This document shows, piece by piece, positions 50,357 to 58,509 of a stretch of 64,000 nucleotides of DNA; position 1 is the stretch's first letter; each line of letters begins with the position of its first letter. Below the pieces are notes generated by a model. It was given only the letters and a program-made list of their open reading frames with translations. It made no database searches and was not told the origin of the DNA. Made by a program: the position numbers and the translations under genes. Source of the stretch: CAZCVI01 sp964502145 (lineage in GTDB: Bacteria; Acidobacteriota; Aminicenantia; UBA2199); the NCBI GenBank assembly GCA_964502145.1, contig CAZCVI010000009.1, positions 1 to 64,000 of the forward strand, written 5' to 3'.

Positions 50357-51766
50357 ATGTCTGCAATAAAATTTGGAACTGACGGATGGCGTGCTCGGAT
50401 GGGAGAAGAGTTCTCTTTCAAAAACGTGCGGCTCTTTGCCCAGGGTTATGCCAATTACATCAAAAAGAAATGTAACTCAACCCAGCCCTGCGTGATAGTC
50501 AATTTTGATACCCGGTTTCTTTCCAACGAGTTTGCCATTGAAACGGCCAAGATATTTTCGTTGAATGGGATCAAAGTCTTGATACCCGAACGGGACGCTC
50601 CGGTAGCGGCGATTTCTTTGGCTGTGCTCAAGCATAAGTGTTGCGGTGCCGTTAATTTTACCGCCAGCTTTAACAAACCCATTTACAACGGGATCAAAAT
50701 CTTTACTTCCCGGGGTGTGCCCGCCCTACCCGAAGAAACCGATTTGATCGAACATGAGATTGCGGCAGTGGAACCCACATTTCTTTTTAAACCCCAATAT
50801 CCTGAAAACCATTTGATTCATACCATTGATGTCAAATCCGAGTATATCTCCTATTTAGAGGAATGGATTGATTTTCAATCTATCCGGGATTCCGGCATAA
50901 AGGTCATGGTAGATAATTTATATGGTACATCGCGGGAGTACTTGGATTATATTCTGGGAGAACACGGGATAGAGATGACAGCTATCCATAATTTTCCTTA
51001 TTCCGCTTTTGGTGGTGTCGTGTCTTCCTGTGATCATGACAGCTTACGAGACCTCGCGCAATTGGTGCTGCGCCAGGGAGCACAGTTGGGATTGGCTACC
51101 GATATTGATGGCGATCGCTTTGGTATTATTGATGCCAAAGGACGCTACCTTGATTCCAATATGATCATGCCTCCCTTGGTTGAGTATTTGATCAAAGTCA
51201 GAAAAATGGAGGGCGGTATTGTAAAATCCGTTACCACCACCAGCAATATCCGCCATGTAGCCGAGTATTATGCACGAAAATTGTATACTACCGAGGTGGG
51301 ATTCAAATTCTTGGCCGAGGTCCTGTTAAGTAAGAAGGCCTTTGTCGCCGTGGAAAGTTCCAATGGCGCCTCTCTGAACGGCAAGGTAAAAATAAAAGAC
51401 GGCATTCTGTTCAGCCTCCTGGTGACCGAGATGTTGGTCTATCACAAACTTGACATGGACAAATTATTGTCCGATTTTTATTTACGGTTTCCCCGGTTAT
51501 ATAACCGTGAAACCTCCGTCTTTAAAAATAAGCACACTGAAAAACGATTTTTAGAGCTGCTGAAACGGGAACATTTTGATTTCACCAGTAACGGTTTGGA
51601 TTTGCAAGGCGTGGATTTAGTGGACGGGATTAAGTTCCGCTTTGATGATGCATGGTTATTGCTCCGTGTCTCGGGAACCAACCCGGTCATCCGTATTTAT
51701 GCCGAATCATCAAAATTAAAACGAACCCAAGCATTGATTAAACTGGGGCGTTCCTTCATTGAATAA
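50357..51766 (+). CDS. Divergent phosphoglucomutase/phosphomannomutase-family protein
   Basis: A 469-residue member of the alpha-D-phosphohexomutase superfamily, which interconverts sugar 1- and 6-phosphates. The start KFGTDGWRA is normal. The phosphoserine loop reads TASFNKPIYNG, keeping the Ser but replacing the usual His of TASHNP by Phe. The metal loop is DIDGDRFG, the sugar loop is VESSNGAS in place of the usual GEESG, and the C-terminal phosphate loop is RVSGTNPVIRIYAE. Activity is likely but specificity may be altered. An upstream in-frame ATG exists at 50339, but the promoter geometry supports 50357. The end overlaps the next gene by eight bases. Confidence 0.88.
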   Translation: MSAIKFGTDGWRARMGEEFSFKNVRLFAQGYANYIKKKCNSTQPCVIVNFDTRFLSNEFAIETAKIFSLNGIKVLIPERDAPVAAISLAVLKHKCCGAVNFTASFNKPIYNGIKIFTSRGVPALPEETDLIEHEIAAVEPTFLFKPQYPENHLIHTIDVKSEYISYLEEWIDFQSIRDSGIKVMVDNLYGTSREYLDYILGEHGIEMTAIHNFPYSAFGGVVSSCDHDSLRDLAQLVLRQGAQLGLATDIDGDRFGIIDAKGRYLDSNMIMPPLVEYLIKVRKMEGGIVKSVTTTSNIRHVAEYYARKLYTTEVGFKFLAEVLLSKKAFVAVESSNGASLNGKVKIKDGILFSLLVTEMLVYHKLDMDKLLSDFYLRFPRLYNRETSVFKNKHTEKRFLELLKREHFDFTSNGLDLQGVDLVDGIKFRFDDAWLLLRVSGTNPVIRIYAESSKLKRTQALIKLGRSFIE

Positions 51767-52187
51767 AGTAAAACGCAAGACCAACATTTTCGGCAAACGC
51801 CGACTCCGGGGCAAAAAGATAAGGGGCGCATCCCCAATCAAAGAGAAAGTCGCTTTTTCTTCCGATTTTGTTAAATCCCGGGGCTTTTTCATGTTATTGA
51901 TCTTTTTTATTTTTATTTTAATCCTGGCATTTTTTTTCGGTGATGCCGGGATACTGGAGATTTCCAAAGTACGCGGGAAAATCGAGCAACTAAAGAAGAA
52001 CGTTGCCGTGCTGGAAAAGGAAAAACAGACCCTGCTCAATGAAATCGAACAATTAAAAAAAAATCCCATGGCCCTTGAGAAAAAAGCCAGAGAACAATTG
52101 TGGCTGATGAAAAAAAATGAAAAAGTTGTGGTCATCGTAAAAGAAAAAGATAAACCCAAAGAGACTGAAACCGAGAATAAGAAATAA
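51759..52187 (+). CDS. FtsB/DivIC-like septum-initiator protein
   Basis: A 142-residue bitopic protein: a basic cytoplasmic N-terminus of about 45 residues, one membrane helix (about 46-64), then a coiled coil (about 72-115, KIEQLKKNVAVLEKEKQTLL) and the short MALEKKAREQLWLMKKNEKVV segment that marks FtsB/DivIC proteins of the divisome. The tail is Lys/Glu-rich. No ATG lies before the helix, so the TTG at 51759, overlapping the end of the mutase gene, is taken as start; coupled translation is likely. Confidence 0.82.
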   Translation: MNKVKRKTNIFGKRRLRGKKIRGASPIKEKVAFSSDFVKSRGFFMLLIFFIFILILAFFFGDAGILEISKVRGKIEQLKKNVAVLEKEKQTLLNEIEQLKKNPMALEKKAREQLWLMKKNEKVVVIVKEKDKPKETETENKK

Positions 52188-52190
52188 TAC

Positions 52191-53003
52191 CTAACCCAAT
52201 CCGACATCCAATGCCATCATCACCGCGAATCCCAACATCGCGCCCACAGTGGCCACATCCGTGTTTTTATTGAGTTGTGATTCCGGGATCAGTTCTTCCA
52301 CCACCACATAGATCATTGCTCCAGCAGCAAAAGAGAGGGCATAAGGCAATATGGGTCTCATCATGGTCACCGCATAAGCGCCAATCACCCCGGCAATAGG
52401 TTCCACAAAACCCGACAACTGCCCAAACCAAAAGGCTTTGAATCGCGACAAACCTTCCCGCCGCAACGGCACGGAAACAGCCGCGCCCTCGGGGAAATTC
52501 TGGATACCAATACCAATCGTTAACGCGATAGCACCAGCCAAAGTGGCCGACGGCATGCTCGCACTGATCGCTCCAAATGCCACGCCCACAGCCAACCCTT
52601 CCGGTATATTATGCAATGTGATCGCCAATACTAAAAGAATACTACGCTGCCAACTGGTTTTGATTCCTTCCGCCTCATTGGTAGGGAAACCCAGATGAAG
52701 ATGCGGTAATATCTTATCTACAATCCATAAGAAAAAACCACCGGCTAAAAAACCAACCACCGCTGGAATCCATGCTGGCGTTCCCATGCTTTCGGCCATT
52801 TCAATGGCAGGCGCTAAAAGGGACCAGAAACTCGCCGCGATCATGATACCTGCGGCAAACCCCAACATACTGTCCAGTACCTTCCGATTGATGGTTTTAA
52901 ACATAAACACCATGGACGCCCCCAGAGCAGTGATAAACCAGGTAAACAAGGTGGCTAATAATGCCTGCAATACCGGATCTAATGTAGTAAACCATTCTAA
53001 CAT
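52191..53003 (-). CDS. ZIP-family metal transporter
   Basis: A 270-residue divalent-metal (zinc, iron, manganese) uptake protein with about eight membrane helices. Helix IV has LHNIPEGLAVGVAFG and helix V has NFPEGAAVSVPLRREG, the two metal-binding signatures of the ZupT/gufA-like group. AGGAG lies before the ATG. It is convergent with the FtsB-like gene (3-bp gap) and there is no terminator hairpin between them. Metal specificity and regulation are not visible. Confidence 0.92.
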   Translation of the reverse strand: MLEWFTTLDPVLQALLATLFTWFITALGASMVFMFKTINRKVLDSMLGFAAGIMIAASFWSLLAPAIEMAESMGTPAWIPAVVGFLAGGFFLWIVDKILPHLHLGFPTNEAEGIKTSWQRSILLVLAITLHNIPEGLAVGVAFGAISASMPSATLAGAIALTIGIGIQNFPEGAAVSVPLRREGLSRFKAFWFGQLSGFVEPIAGVIGAYAVTMMRPILPYALSFAAGAMIYVVVEELIPESQLNKNTDVATVGAMLGFAVMMALDVGLG

Positions 53004-53121
53004 CTTGTGCTCCTAGATTATTTATTCTATCATAACAGATTTCACACAGCAAGAAGAATTGGAAAAAAAGAGAGACATTTGACCTCCTTTTATTTTTATT
53101 TCTTTTTTTTTCTCCCTTGGT

Positions 53122-53148
53122 CAACCAAAATCGTTTATAATTGTCTAA
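53122..53148 (+). promoter_or_regulatory. Possible ECF-type promoter of the sigma/anti-sigma operon
   Basis: CAACC (53122-53126), 16 bases, GTCTAA (53143-53148) resembles the AAC / GTC pattern of ECF sigma promoters and lies 25 bases before the sigma gene, which would allow autoregulation. A TATAAT (53136-53141) is present but lacks a well-spaced -35. Confidence 0.4.
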
Positions 53149-53173
53149 GTATATGTAAAAAGGAAATCAAGGA

Positions 53174-53761
53174 ATGACAACTGACGAACAACGACTGGTT
53201 AACTTGGCTAAACTTGGGGACAATTCAGCTTTCTATGAGCTCTACTTCCTAAACAAGGAAAAGATATTCCACCTCACCTACCAGTATACCCAGAACCTTC
53301 AGGATGCTGAAGACCTCTTACAAGAGACGTTTTCACGTGCTTTCCTGTCCATTGAAAAATTTAATGCCAATGAAAACGCCCGCTTCTCAACCTGGCTCTT
53401 CCGCATCGGGATCAATTGTGCGATTAACTTTGTCAGAAAACGAAAATTGCACGTGTCCCGAACAATCAGCGTGGATTTTCTGCCCATGGATGCCATCCTG
53501 CATGCGAAAACAAACCAATACCAAGGGCCGGAAGAAAACATGGTCATGGAAGAGATGCATGGGCAATTAGAAATGGGCATGGCAGCTCTTTCTGCCAAAC
53601 AACGAATGATTTTTGTACTGAAACACTATCATGGCCTCAAAACCAAAGAAATCGCCACCCATATGAAATGTAGCCAAGGGAGCGTAAAAAAACAACTCTC
53701 CCGAGCGATTGCAACGTTGATGAAGGTCCTGATGGTGATTCCCAAAGGAGAACCAATATGA
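53174..53761 (+). CDS. ECF (RpoE-type) RNA polymerase sigma factor
   Basis: A 195-residue sigma-70-family regulator of envelope or stress genes. Region 2 is present (YQYTQNLQDAEDLLQETFSR, then FSTWLFRIGINCAINFVRKR), and region 4 has the helix-turn-helix KTKEIATHMKCSQGSVKKQLSRA. AAGGAA and AAGGA precede the ATG. The anti-sigma gene follows with a 4-bp overlap, the standard arrangement. Confidence 0.95.
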   Translation: MTTDEQRLVNLAKLGDNSAFYELYFLNKEKIFHLTYQYTQNLQDAEDLLQETFSRAFLSIEKFNANENARFSTWLFRIGINCAINFVRKRKLHVSRTISVDFLPMDAILHAKTNQYQGPEENMVMEEMHGQLEMGMAALSAKQRMIFVLKHYHGLKTKEIATHMKCSQGSVKKQLSRAIATLMKVLMVIPKGEPI

Positions 53762-54528
53762 CATGCAAAAAAATAAAACATTTAATTTATTTATACTCTT
53801 ACAATGAACTGACGGAACAGGAACGGGCGCTTGTCCAGACCCACCTGGAATCCTGCCCCCAATGTAGGGCTCTGTTGGAACGGATCCAAAAAACAGGAGC
53901 GCTGCTCATCTCAGCGCCTCATGTACCTCCTACGCCTGATTGGGAACGTTCATGGCAACAGATTCAACAACGGCTGGATTCACGTCGTTCTGTGGCTCAG
54001 GGAAAGATTTCAAGCCGGCCCACCATGTGGTGGGCTGGTGCCCTGGCTGCTTCAATTGCTATTTTTATACTGGGTCTGTTCACTGGCTTCCTGGTAAAAC
54101 AGGAACCCCCATTGCTGACCACGACTACCCCTGTCACGGCTGCTGCAAATCAGAGAACCCATGAACGGGATTTTTTCCAACAAGAATTTCAAGATCATTT
54201 GGATAATATCAAACCCGTCTTGCTGGAATATGCCAATTATTTGAAACATACCGGGGTGACCGTTGGCAAAAACATGCAGGTGGAGAAGGAAATGGTGATT
54301 GATCTGTTGGTGCATAACCAACTGTTGTTGTGTCGCATGCCTGCTGAGAATAGTCGTTATGTGCAGCAATTGTTGGATGAATTACAAGATATTCTAACCC
54401 GGATCGCAGCCATGACCCTGGACGACCCCGCCGCCATGGCGACTATTAAACATATGATCCGCCAGAAGGGCCTTATTTTTAAGATGGAAGCGTTGCGTCC
54501 CGTTAACACGAGGGAAGTCGCGTTATAA
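53758..54528 (+). CDS. Anti-sigma factor with zinc-finger N-terminus
   Basis: A 256-residue membrane protein expected to hold the preceding sigma factor. The zf-HC2 motif is HLESCPQC (with an N-terminal Cys3 as a further ligand), one membrane helix is at about 91-113, and a periplasmic helical domain of about 140 residues follows (unrecognised; contains FQDHLDNIKPVLLEYANYLK). It may be degraded after envelope signals, possibly by the RseP of this window. It overlaps the sigma gene by 4 bp and has GGAG before its ATG. Confidence 0.9.
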   Translation: MTCKKIKHLIYLYSYNELTEQERALVQTHLESCPQCRALLERIQKTGALLISAPHVPPTPDWERSWQQIQQRLDSRRSVAQGKISSRPTMWWAGALAASIAIFILGLFTGFLVKQEPPLLTTTTPVTAAANQRTHERDFFQQEFQDHLDNIKPVLLEYANYLKHTGVTVGKNMQVEKEMVIDLLVHNQLLLCRMPAENSRYVQQLLDELQDILTRIAAMTLDDPAAMATIKHMIRQKGLIFKMEALRPVNTREVAL

Positions 54529-54542
54529 TTCAGGAGCATATT

Positions 54543-55580
54543 ATGTTGAAAGGATGTAAAAAAACAGGACACCAGGGGCCACGGACCAGCATTGATGCGC
54601 AAGGTTGGCAATGCAAGCGTTTATCCGTGTGGGTCTGTGGCTGTGTCTTATTTGTTTTATCCTTTACTGTAACTGGCAGACTGTGGGCTGACCCCCAGGA
54701 AGATGCTAGGCTCCACCAGGAAGCAAAAATAGCGATATATCAAAAACAATGGCACCGCGCCCGGTCTATACTCCGTGAAATTGAAAACCGCTTCCCTGAA
54801 AGTACTTTTCGTACCGAGGCATTTTACTGGACCGCTTACACCCTGGAAAAAATCAGTGCTGGCCCAGGAGAAGCTGCCGCATTATTAGAAAAAAAAAAAG
54901 ACGCCATACATTTTATCAATCGCTTGCTTGAAGTTTCCCCGCGTAGTCCCTGGCATGACGATGCCCAGATTTTACGCGTCCATATTGCCACAGACCTCAC
55001 CCTGATGGGCAAAAAAGAGTTTAAAAATTATATCTTGGAAGCCGCGCAAAGTGACAATGAAGACGGTCTGGAACAAAAAATGGTAGCTCTGGATGCGTTG
55101 CTGCGGGTAGACCGCAAAGTGGGGATGGAACTTCTTGTCAAGGCATATCTTAAATCCAATGACCCGGATGTTCACCAAAACATCATTTTTATTCTGAACC
55201 GTTTTAATGAGGAAAAAACCATCCGCTACTTGTTAAGTTCAAAAAGTGCCCGGGGAAACGTGCAGATTACTGAGTCTGATTGTATCGTGTACTCTGCCAT
55301 ACACAAGATTGAACCTCTCCGGGCGCGACATAGGATCGAGCCTGAATACCCCAGAGAAGCATTGCAAGAAGCCTTGGTCGGCACAGTCCAGTTAAAAGTA
55401 ATGATTGATCGTTATGGCCGGGTTGTTAAAGTCGAAGCGTTGGGGACTTCCCATCCATTGTTTAGGGATGCCGCGGTAAAAGCGGTGAAACTATGGCAAT
55501 ACCGCGCTTTTTCCAAAAACGAGAGACGGAATTATGTGTCTTGTGTTGTTACGTTTAAATTTAATTTAAGCCCTAAATAA
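54543..55580 (+). CDS. Exported TPR-like protein with TonB C-terminal domain
   Basis: A 345-residue protein. A hydrophobic segment (about 28-47) serves as signal or anchor. Residues about 55-230 are helical with TPR/tol-pal-like repeats (AIYQKQWHRARSILREIENRF). Residues about 258-345 form a TonB C-terminal domain (RIEPEYPREALQEALVGTVQ, then IDRYGRVVKVEAL, DAAVKAVKLWQY). There is no Pro-rich spacer or ExbB/D partner, so it is likely not a classical energy transducer. It is the third gene of the sigma/anti-sigma operon and may be the envelope sensor or effector. CAGGAG lies before the ATG. Confidence 0.85.
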   Translation: MLKGCKKTGHQGPRTSIDAQGWQCKRLSVWVCGCVLFVLSFTVTGRLWADPQEDARLHQEAKIAIYQKQWHRARSILREIENRFPESTFRTEAFYWTAYTLEKISAGPGEAAALLEKKKDAIHFINRLLEVSPRSPWHDDAQILRVHIATDLTLMGKKEFKNYILEAAQSDNEDGLEQKMVALDALLRVDRKVGMELLVKAYLKSNDPDVHQNIIFILNRFNEEKTIRYLLSSKSARGNVQITESDCIVYSAIHKIEPLRARHRIEPEYPREALQEALVGTVQLKVMIDRYGRVVKVEALGTSHPLFRDAAVKAVKLWQYRAFSKNERRNYVSCVVTFKFNLSPK

Positions 55581-55877
55581 AAAAATGGCAACAAGATTAA
55601 GTAGATTGATGATAAACTAATAAATAGTGTTGATATGAATGTAAAAAACAAGGTAAACAGGGTTATCCCGTGGACAAAAAAAAGTTTAAAGTATGGAGTT
55701 TAGTAATGAAAAAAGGAGTATTCACACTATCCCTTTAAATGGTTGAGGCGCTTGGGCGGTTCGGGGACTTTTTTTTAAAAAGTCCCTGGCCGCTGGCGGC
55801 CCAAACTTCATCAACTAATCCCAGTGACTAAGTTTTTTTAAAAGAGGCGGGACACCGCTTCCACTCATTTGCTTATT
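55581..55877. other. Intergenic region with hairpins
   Basis: GGGACTTTTT with AAAAAGTCCC (55764-55773/55777-55786) and GGCCGC-TG-GCGGCC (55788-55801) are adjacent hairpins between convergent genes and could stop transcription from either side. A 22-codon ORF at 55635 lacks a ribosome site and is not called. Confidence 0.45.
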
Positions 55878-56639
55878 TCAAAACCGCAACGATAAACAAC
55901 TCAAGCCACCATCCAATTTGCGGAACTCAGAAACATCCACCACCAATACGGGATAACCCATTGCTTCTATAGCGGCTTCTGTTTTGGGATACCCGAAAGG
56001 AACGAGCACTGTGCCATTCACCCAGATACAATTGGCGGCATAATTCTCGGCTTCATCAATAATAATGCGGTTAAAATGCTCAAATTCATGGTTCCTGATG
56101 AACTCGCCAGCCACGAGCAGATTATTTTTCTCCAGATAAGCCAACCCGGTCTTTAGATGCAAGAACTCCTTCAGCTTCACACTGGAAGCGGTGTATCCAA
56201 ATGGTTTAATGATTTTAGCAAACTGCCGGAACCCCTCTTCATTAGTACGGGCGGATAACCCGACATAAAAATGATCACCAGTACGCATGACATCACCCCC
56301 TTCTATAGTTCCAGGAGCATGAATGTGCTGAATATGGGGGTAAAACTCTTTAAGTGCTTGATGAATCACATGTTCTTCTCCCTGCCTTGTGGCTGCACCA
56401 GGAAAGGTGATGACTGCACAACGCTCGGCCAATATGGCGGTATCCTCGACAAACACTGAATCGGGATACTCCTCGGCTGCAGGTAAAACAGTGGCAATCA
56501 CTCCACAACTCTCCAATGCCTGAATATATAAATCATGCTGCCGCAACGCATTCTCATAAACGGGTTTCCCTAGAGAAGCACTGGTGATTCCTGCCAATAA
56601 AGACCGCCCTGGTCGACGTACAATGACATTCTTAAACAT
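55878..56639 (-). CDS. Dimethylargininase-like amidinotransferase-fold hydrolase
   Basis: A 253-residue enzyme of the DDAH/arginine deiminase superfamily, which hydrolyses Nomega-methylated arginines to citrulline. Features: FVEDTA (Asp66), TIEGGDVMR (113-116 EGGD), HLKTGLAYL (His161) and the C-terminal LDGGLSCLSLRF with catalytic Cys248. The length and the compact form match bacterial DDAH rather than full arginine deiminase. The frame opens at a TTG two codons earlier, but AGGAG points to the ATG at 56639. It stands alone; a metabolic role in arginine recycling is inference. Confidence 0.92.
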   Translation of the reverse strand: MFKNVIVRRPGRSLLAGITSASLGKPVYENALRQHDLYIQALESCGVIATVLPAAEEYPDSVFVEDTAILAERCAVITFPGAATRQGEEHVIHQALKEFYPHIQHIHAPGTIEGGDVMRTGDHFYVGLSARTNEEGFRQFAKIIKPFGYTASSVKLKEFLHLKTGLAYLEKNNLLVAGEFIRNHEFEHFNRIIIDEAENYAANCIWVNGTVLVPFGYPKTEAAIEAMGYPVLVVDVSEFRKLDGGLSCLSLRF

Positions 56640-56727
56640 GCTCAACTCCTATTTTTTATAATTCATCCAAACAAGCACCATTAAAACACAACACGGGAGT
56701 AAAAACAAGAGGGGAAAACAATATTTA

Positions 56728-58497
56728 CTATTTATTTTGGAAACGGAGGATTGTTTTTTCGATCTCTTTCTCAATCATTTTTTTCCATTCGGGAGCATCG
56801 GTATTACTGACGGAACGGCAATAAACCAATAACTTCATCAACTCTTCTGCATCCAGTCGCCCAATAGAAGACTGGAACCCGGCTTCAAACAAACGGATAA
56901 AATCACGGAGCGGGATGGGCACAATCTGCAATGGCAGCTTGGAATCATCGGCTTTATACCAATTGCCAATCTTAAAAGTCTCGGCGGTATTACTGTCTAT
57001 GGAAGGGGCAATAAATAAACAATAAACACGCTTGTCACTTGCCTCAAGCTGCTGGGCAATAACTGCCACATGGCGGCGCACAGGCTCTCCCTCGGCTGCT
57101 TCCTGGCGGGAAGAACCGGTAAGAGTGACTTCGACAACAAGATGATACTCCTCAAACACAAATTTCATGTCCGGCATGCGGGACGGGGCATGCGACAAGG
57201 GAAGAAAATCTTGATCAATTTTAAAATTCCGTGCTTCCCACGGGGGACAAGTTAAGGAATTGATAGCTAAAAAAGCCCGCCAAATAATCCACTCAAAATA
57301 AGCGGGCGCTTCGGCAGATGGAATAATAAATTCCTCGCCATTAGACAATACAATGGGCCGCCTAGGCTTGGGGGTTAAAAACGCCTTCATCAATAGGACA
57401 ATATCGGGCCAATTCTGATATTGTGACACGGCATAATTTAGCTCCTTGATCTGCAACAATCGCTCCTCCCAAGCTAAACGAAAACGGGTCAATTCATCCA
57501 AGGTCATAGATACGATATCAGGCAAAGTAACATCCTCTTCTCGGGCTAACAACTGCTGATATAAACTCTTTACTATCTCCACGGCCTTTATTTTATCATC
57601 GGTGGGCAACTTGGCGCCCTTCCATAAATTCTCGACATAACTAAAATTATCGTAATGACCATCCCCTTCTACTACTATCAGTTCTGCCAGCGTATGTTTC
57701 TCCGGCACAAGAGTGATGGCACGTCCACGACTCTGGAATATTCCGGTGGCTTTCAAATAACGGAAATTAAGGTCGGCATAATCCCGCCATGTTTGAATGG
57801 ATTTTTGATTTTCCCCTGCGGCAGCCATGAACCTTTCCTGGTCGAATACTTTTTTGAATGCTGCTTGTTCCCGTTCTTTTCGATAGCAGAGGATTTCCGC
57901 GCTAATCGGTCCGATACCATTGTCCCGGTTCCGTTGTTGCACAATGAGCGCCATCTCTTCAAATTTAAGGTAAGGTTCAGCCCCGTTTTTTTCCAGCTCC
58001 AATAAGAGTTCTATGACCAATCGTAAGGGAGAAAAAGGTTGGCATTTATAATCTGTCTCAATAACAGAAGGGATACGGTAAGCCAGCAAGGATCGCAAAA
58101 AGGTTTCTTGCATTTGTCCGACACTTTCTGCTGCCATGAGACGCCAGCCATTGGGGGTGATTTCATAGGGTCTACCGGTTAATTGGGGGTACCCAGGAAC
58201 ATTCAGGGAAAGCATTTTGAACATCATCTTTTGGCCCTGATTAAAATGTTGGACGACAAAACCAAGTTGTGCTATAGCACTACGCCATTTCCGTCCCAGA
58301 TCGCTGGTATCGGTGGGTGTTTCCCTTCTCAGTCGTTCACTGGAAACAATCTCTTTTTCATTTAATAAGCGGGCAAAACCTTCCTCGGCTTCTTTGCCCA
58401 CGAGATTGCCATGGAAAGAGGAATTCTTGAGGGCGAGTAAAGCTTCTTTTAAACGGTAAGGGGTGCGGACTGTGGTATTTCCAATATGCCAGAGCAT
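56728..58497 (-). CDS. Type IIS restriction endonuclease (AlwI/BstNBI/PleI/MlyI family)
   Basis: A 589-residue endonuclease. The C-terminal half matches the AlwI/N.BstNBI family as I know it: a FEWIIWRAF helix, then PDM (Asp443), EVT (Glu456) and EPVRRH, followed by YCLFIAPSIDSNTAETF and IVPIPLRDF. The Asp-x12-Glu spacing equals that of the PD-(D/E)xK core in N.BstNBI. The N-terminal half (about 1-390) would read the DNA; members recognise GGATC or GAGTC and cut outside the site. It follows the methyltransferase gene by 12 bp with AGGAG before its ATG, in the usual protective order. Whether it cuts one or two strands is not visible. Confidence 0.88.
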   Translation of the reverse strand: MLWHIGNTTVRTPYRLKEALLALKNSSFHGNLVGKEAEEGFARLLNEKEIVSSERLRRETPTDTSDLGRKWRSAIAQLGFVVQHFNQGQKMMFKMLSLNVPGYPQLTGRPYEITPNGWRLMAAESVGQMQETFLRSLLAYRIPSVIETDYKCQPFSPLRLVIELLLELEKNGAEPYLKFEEMALIVQQRNRDNGIGPISAEILCYRKEREQAAFKKVFDQERFMAAAGENQKSIQTWRDYADLNFRYLKATGIFQSRGRAITLVPEKHTLAELIVVEGDGHYDNFSYVENLWKGAKLPTDDKIKAVEIVKSLYQQLLAREEDVTLPDIVSMTLDELTRFRLAWEERLLQIKELNYAVSQYQNWPDIVLLMKAFLTPKPRRPIVLSNGEEFIIPSAEAPAYFEWIIWRAFLAINSLTCPPWEARNFKIDQDFLPLSHAPSRMPDMKFVFEEYHLVVEVTLTGSSRQEAAEGEPVRRHVAVIAQQLEASDKRVYCLFIAPSIDSNTAETFKIGNWYKADDSKLPLQIVPIPLRDFIRLFEAGFQSSIGRLDAEELMKLLVYCRSVSNTDAPEWKKMIEKEIEKTILRFQNK

Positions 58498-58509
58498 TAG
58501 TTGAAACTC

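Noticed and set aside
55635..55703. 22-codon ORF after the TonB-domain gene
   Set aside because: No ribosome site and no similarity.
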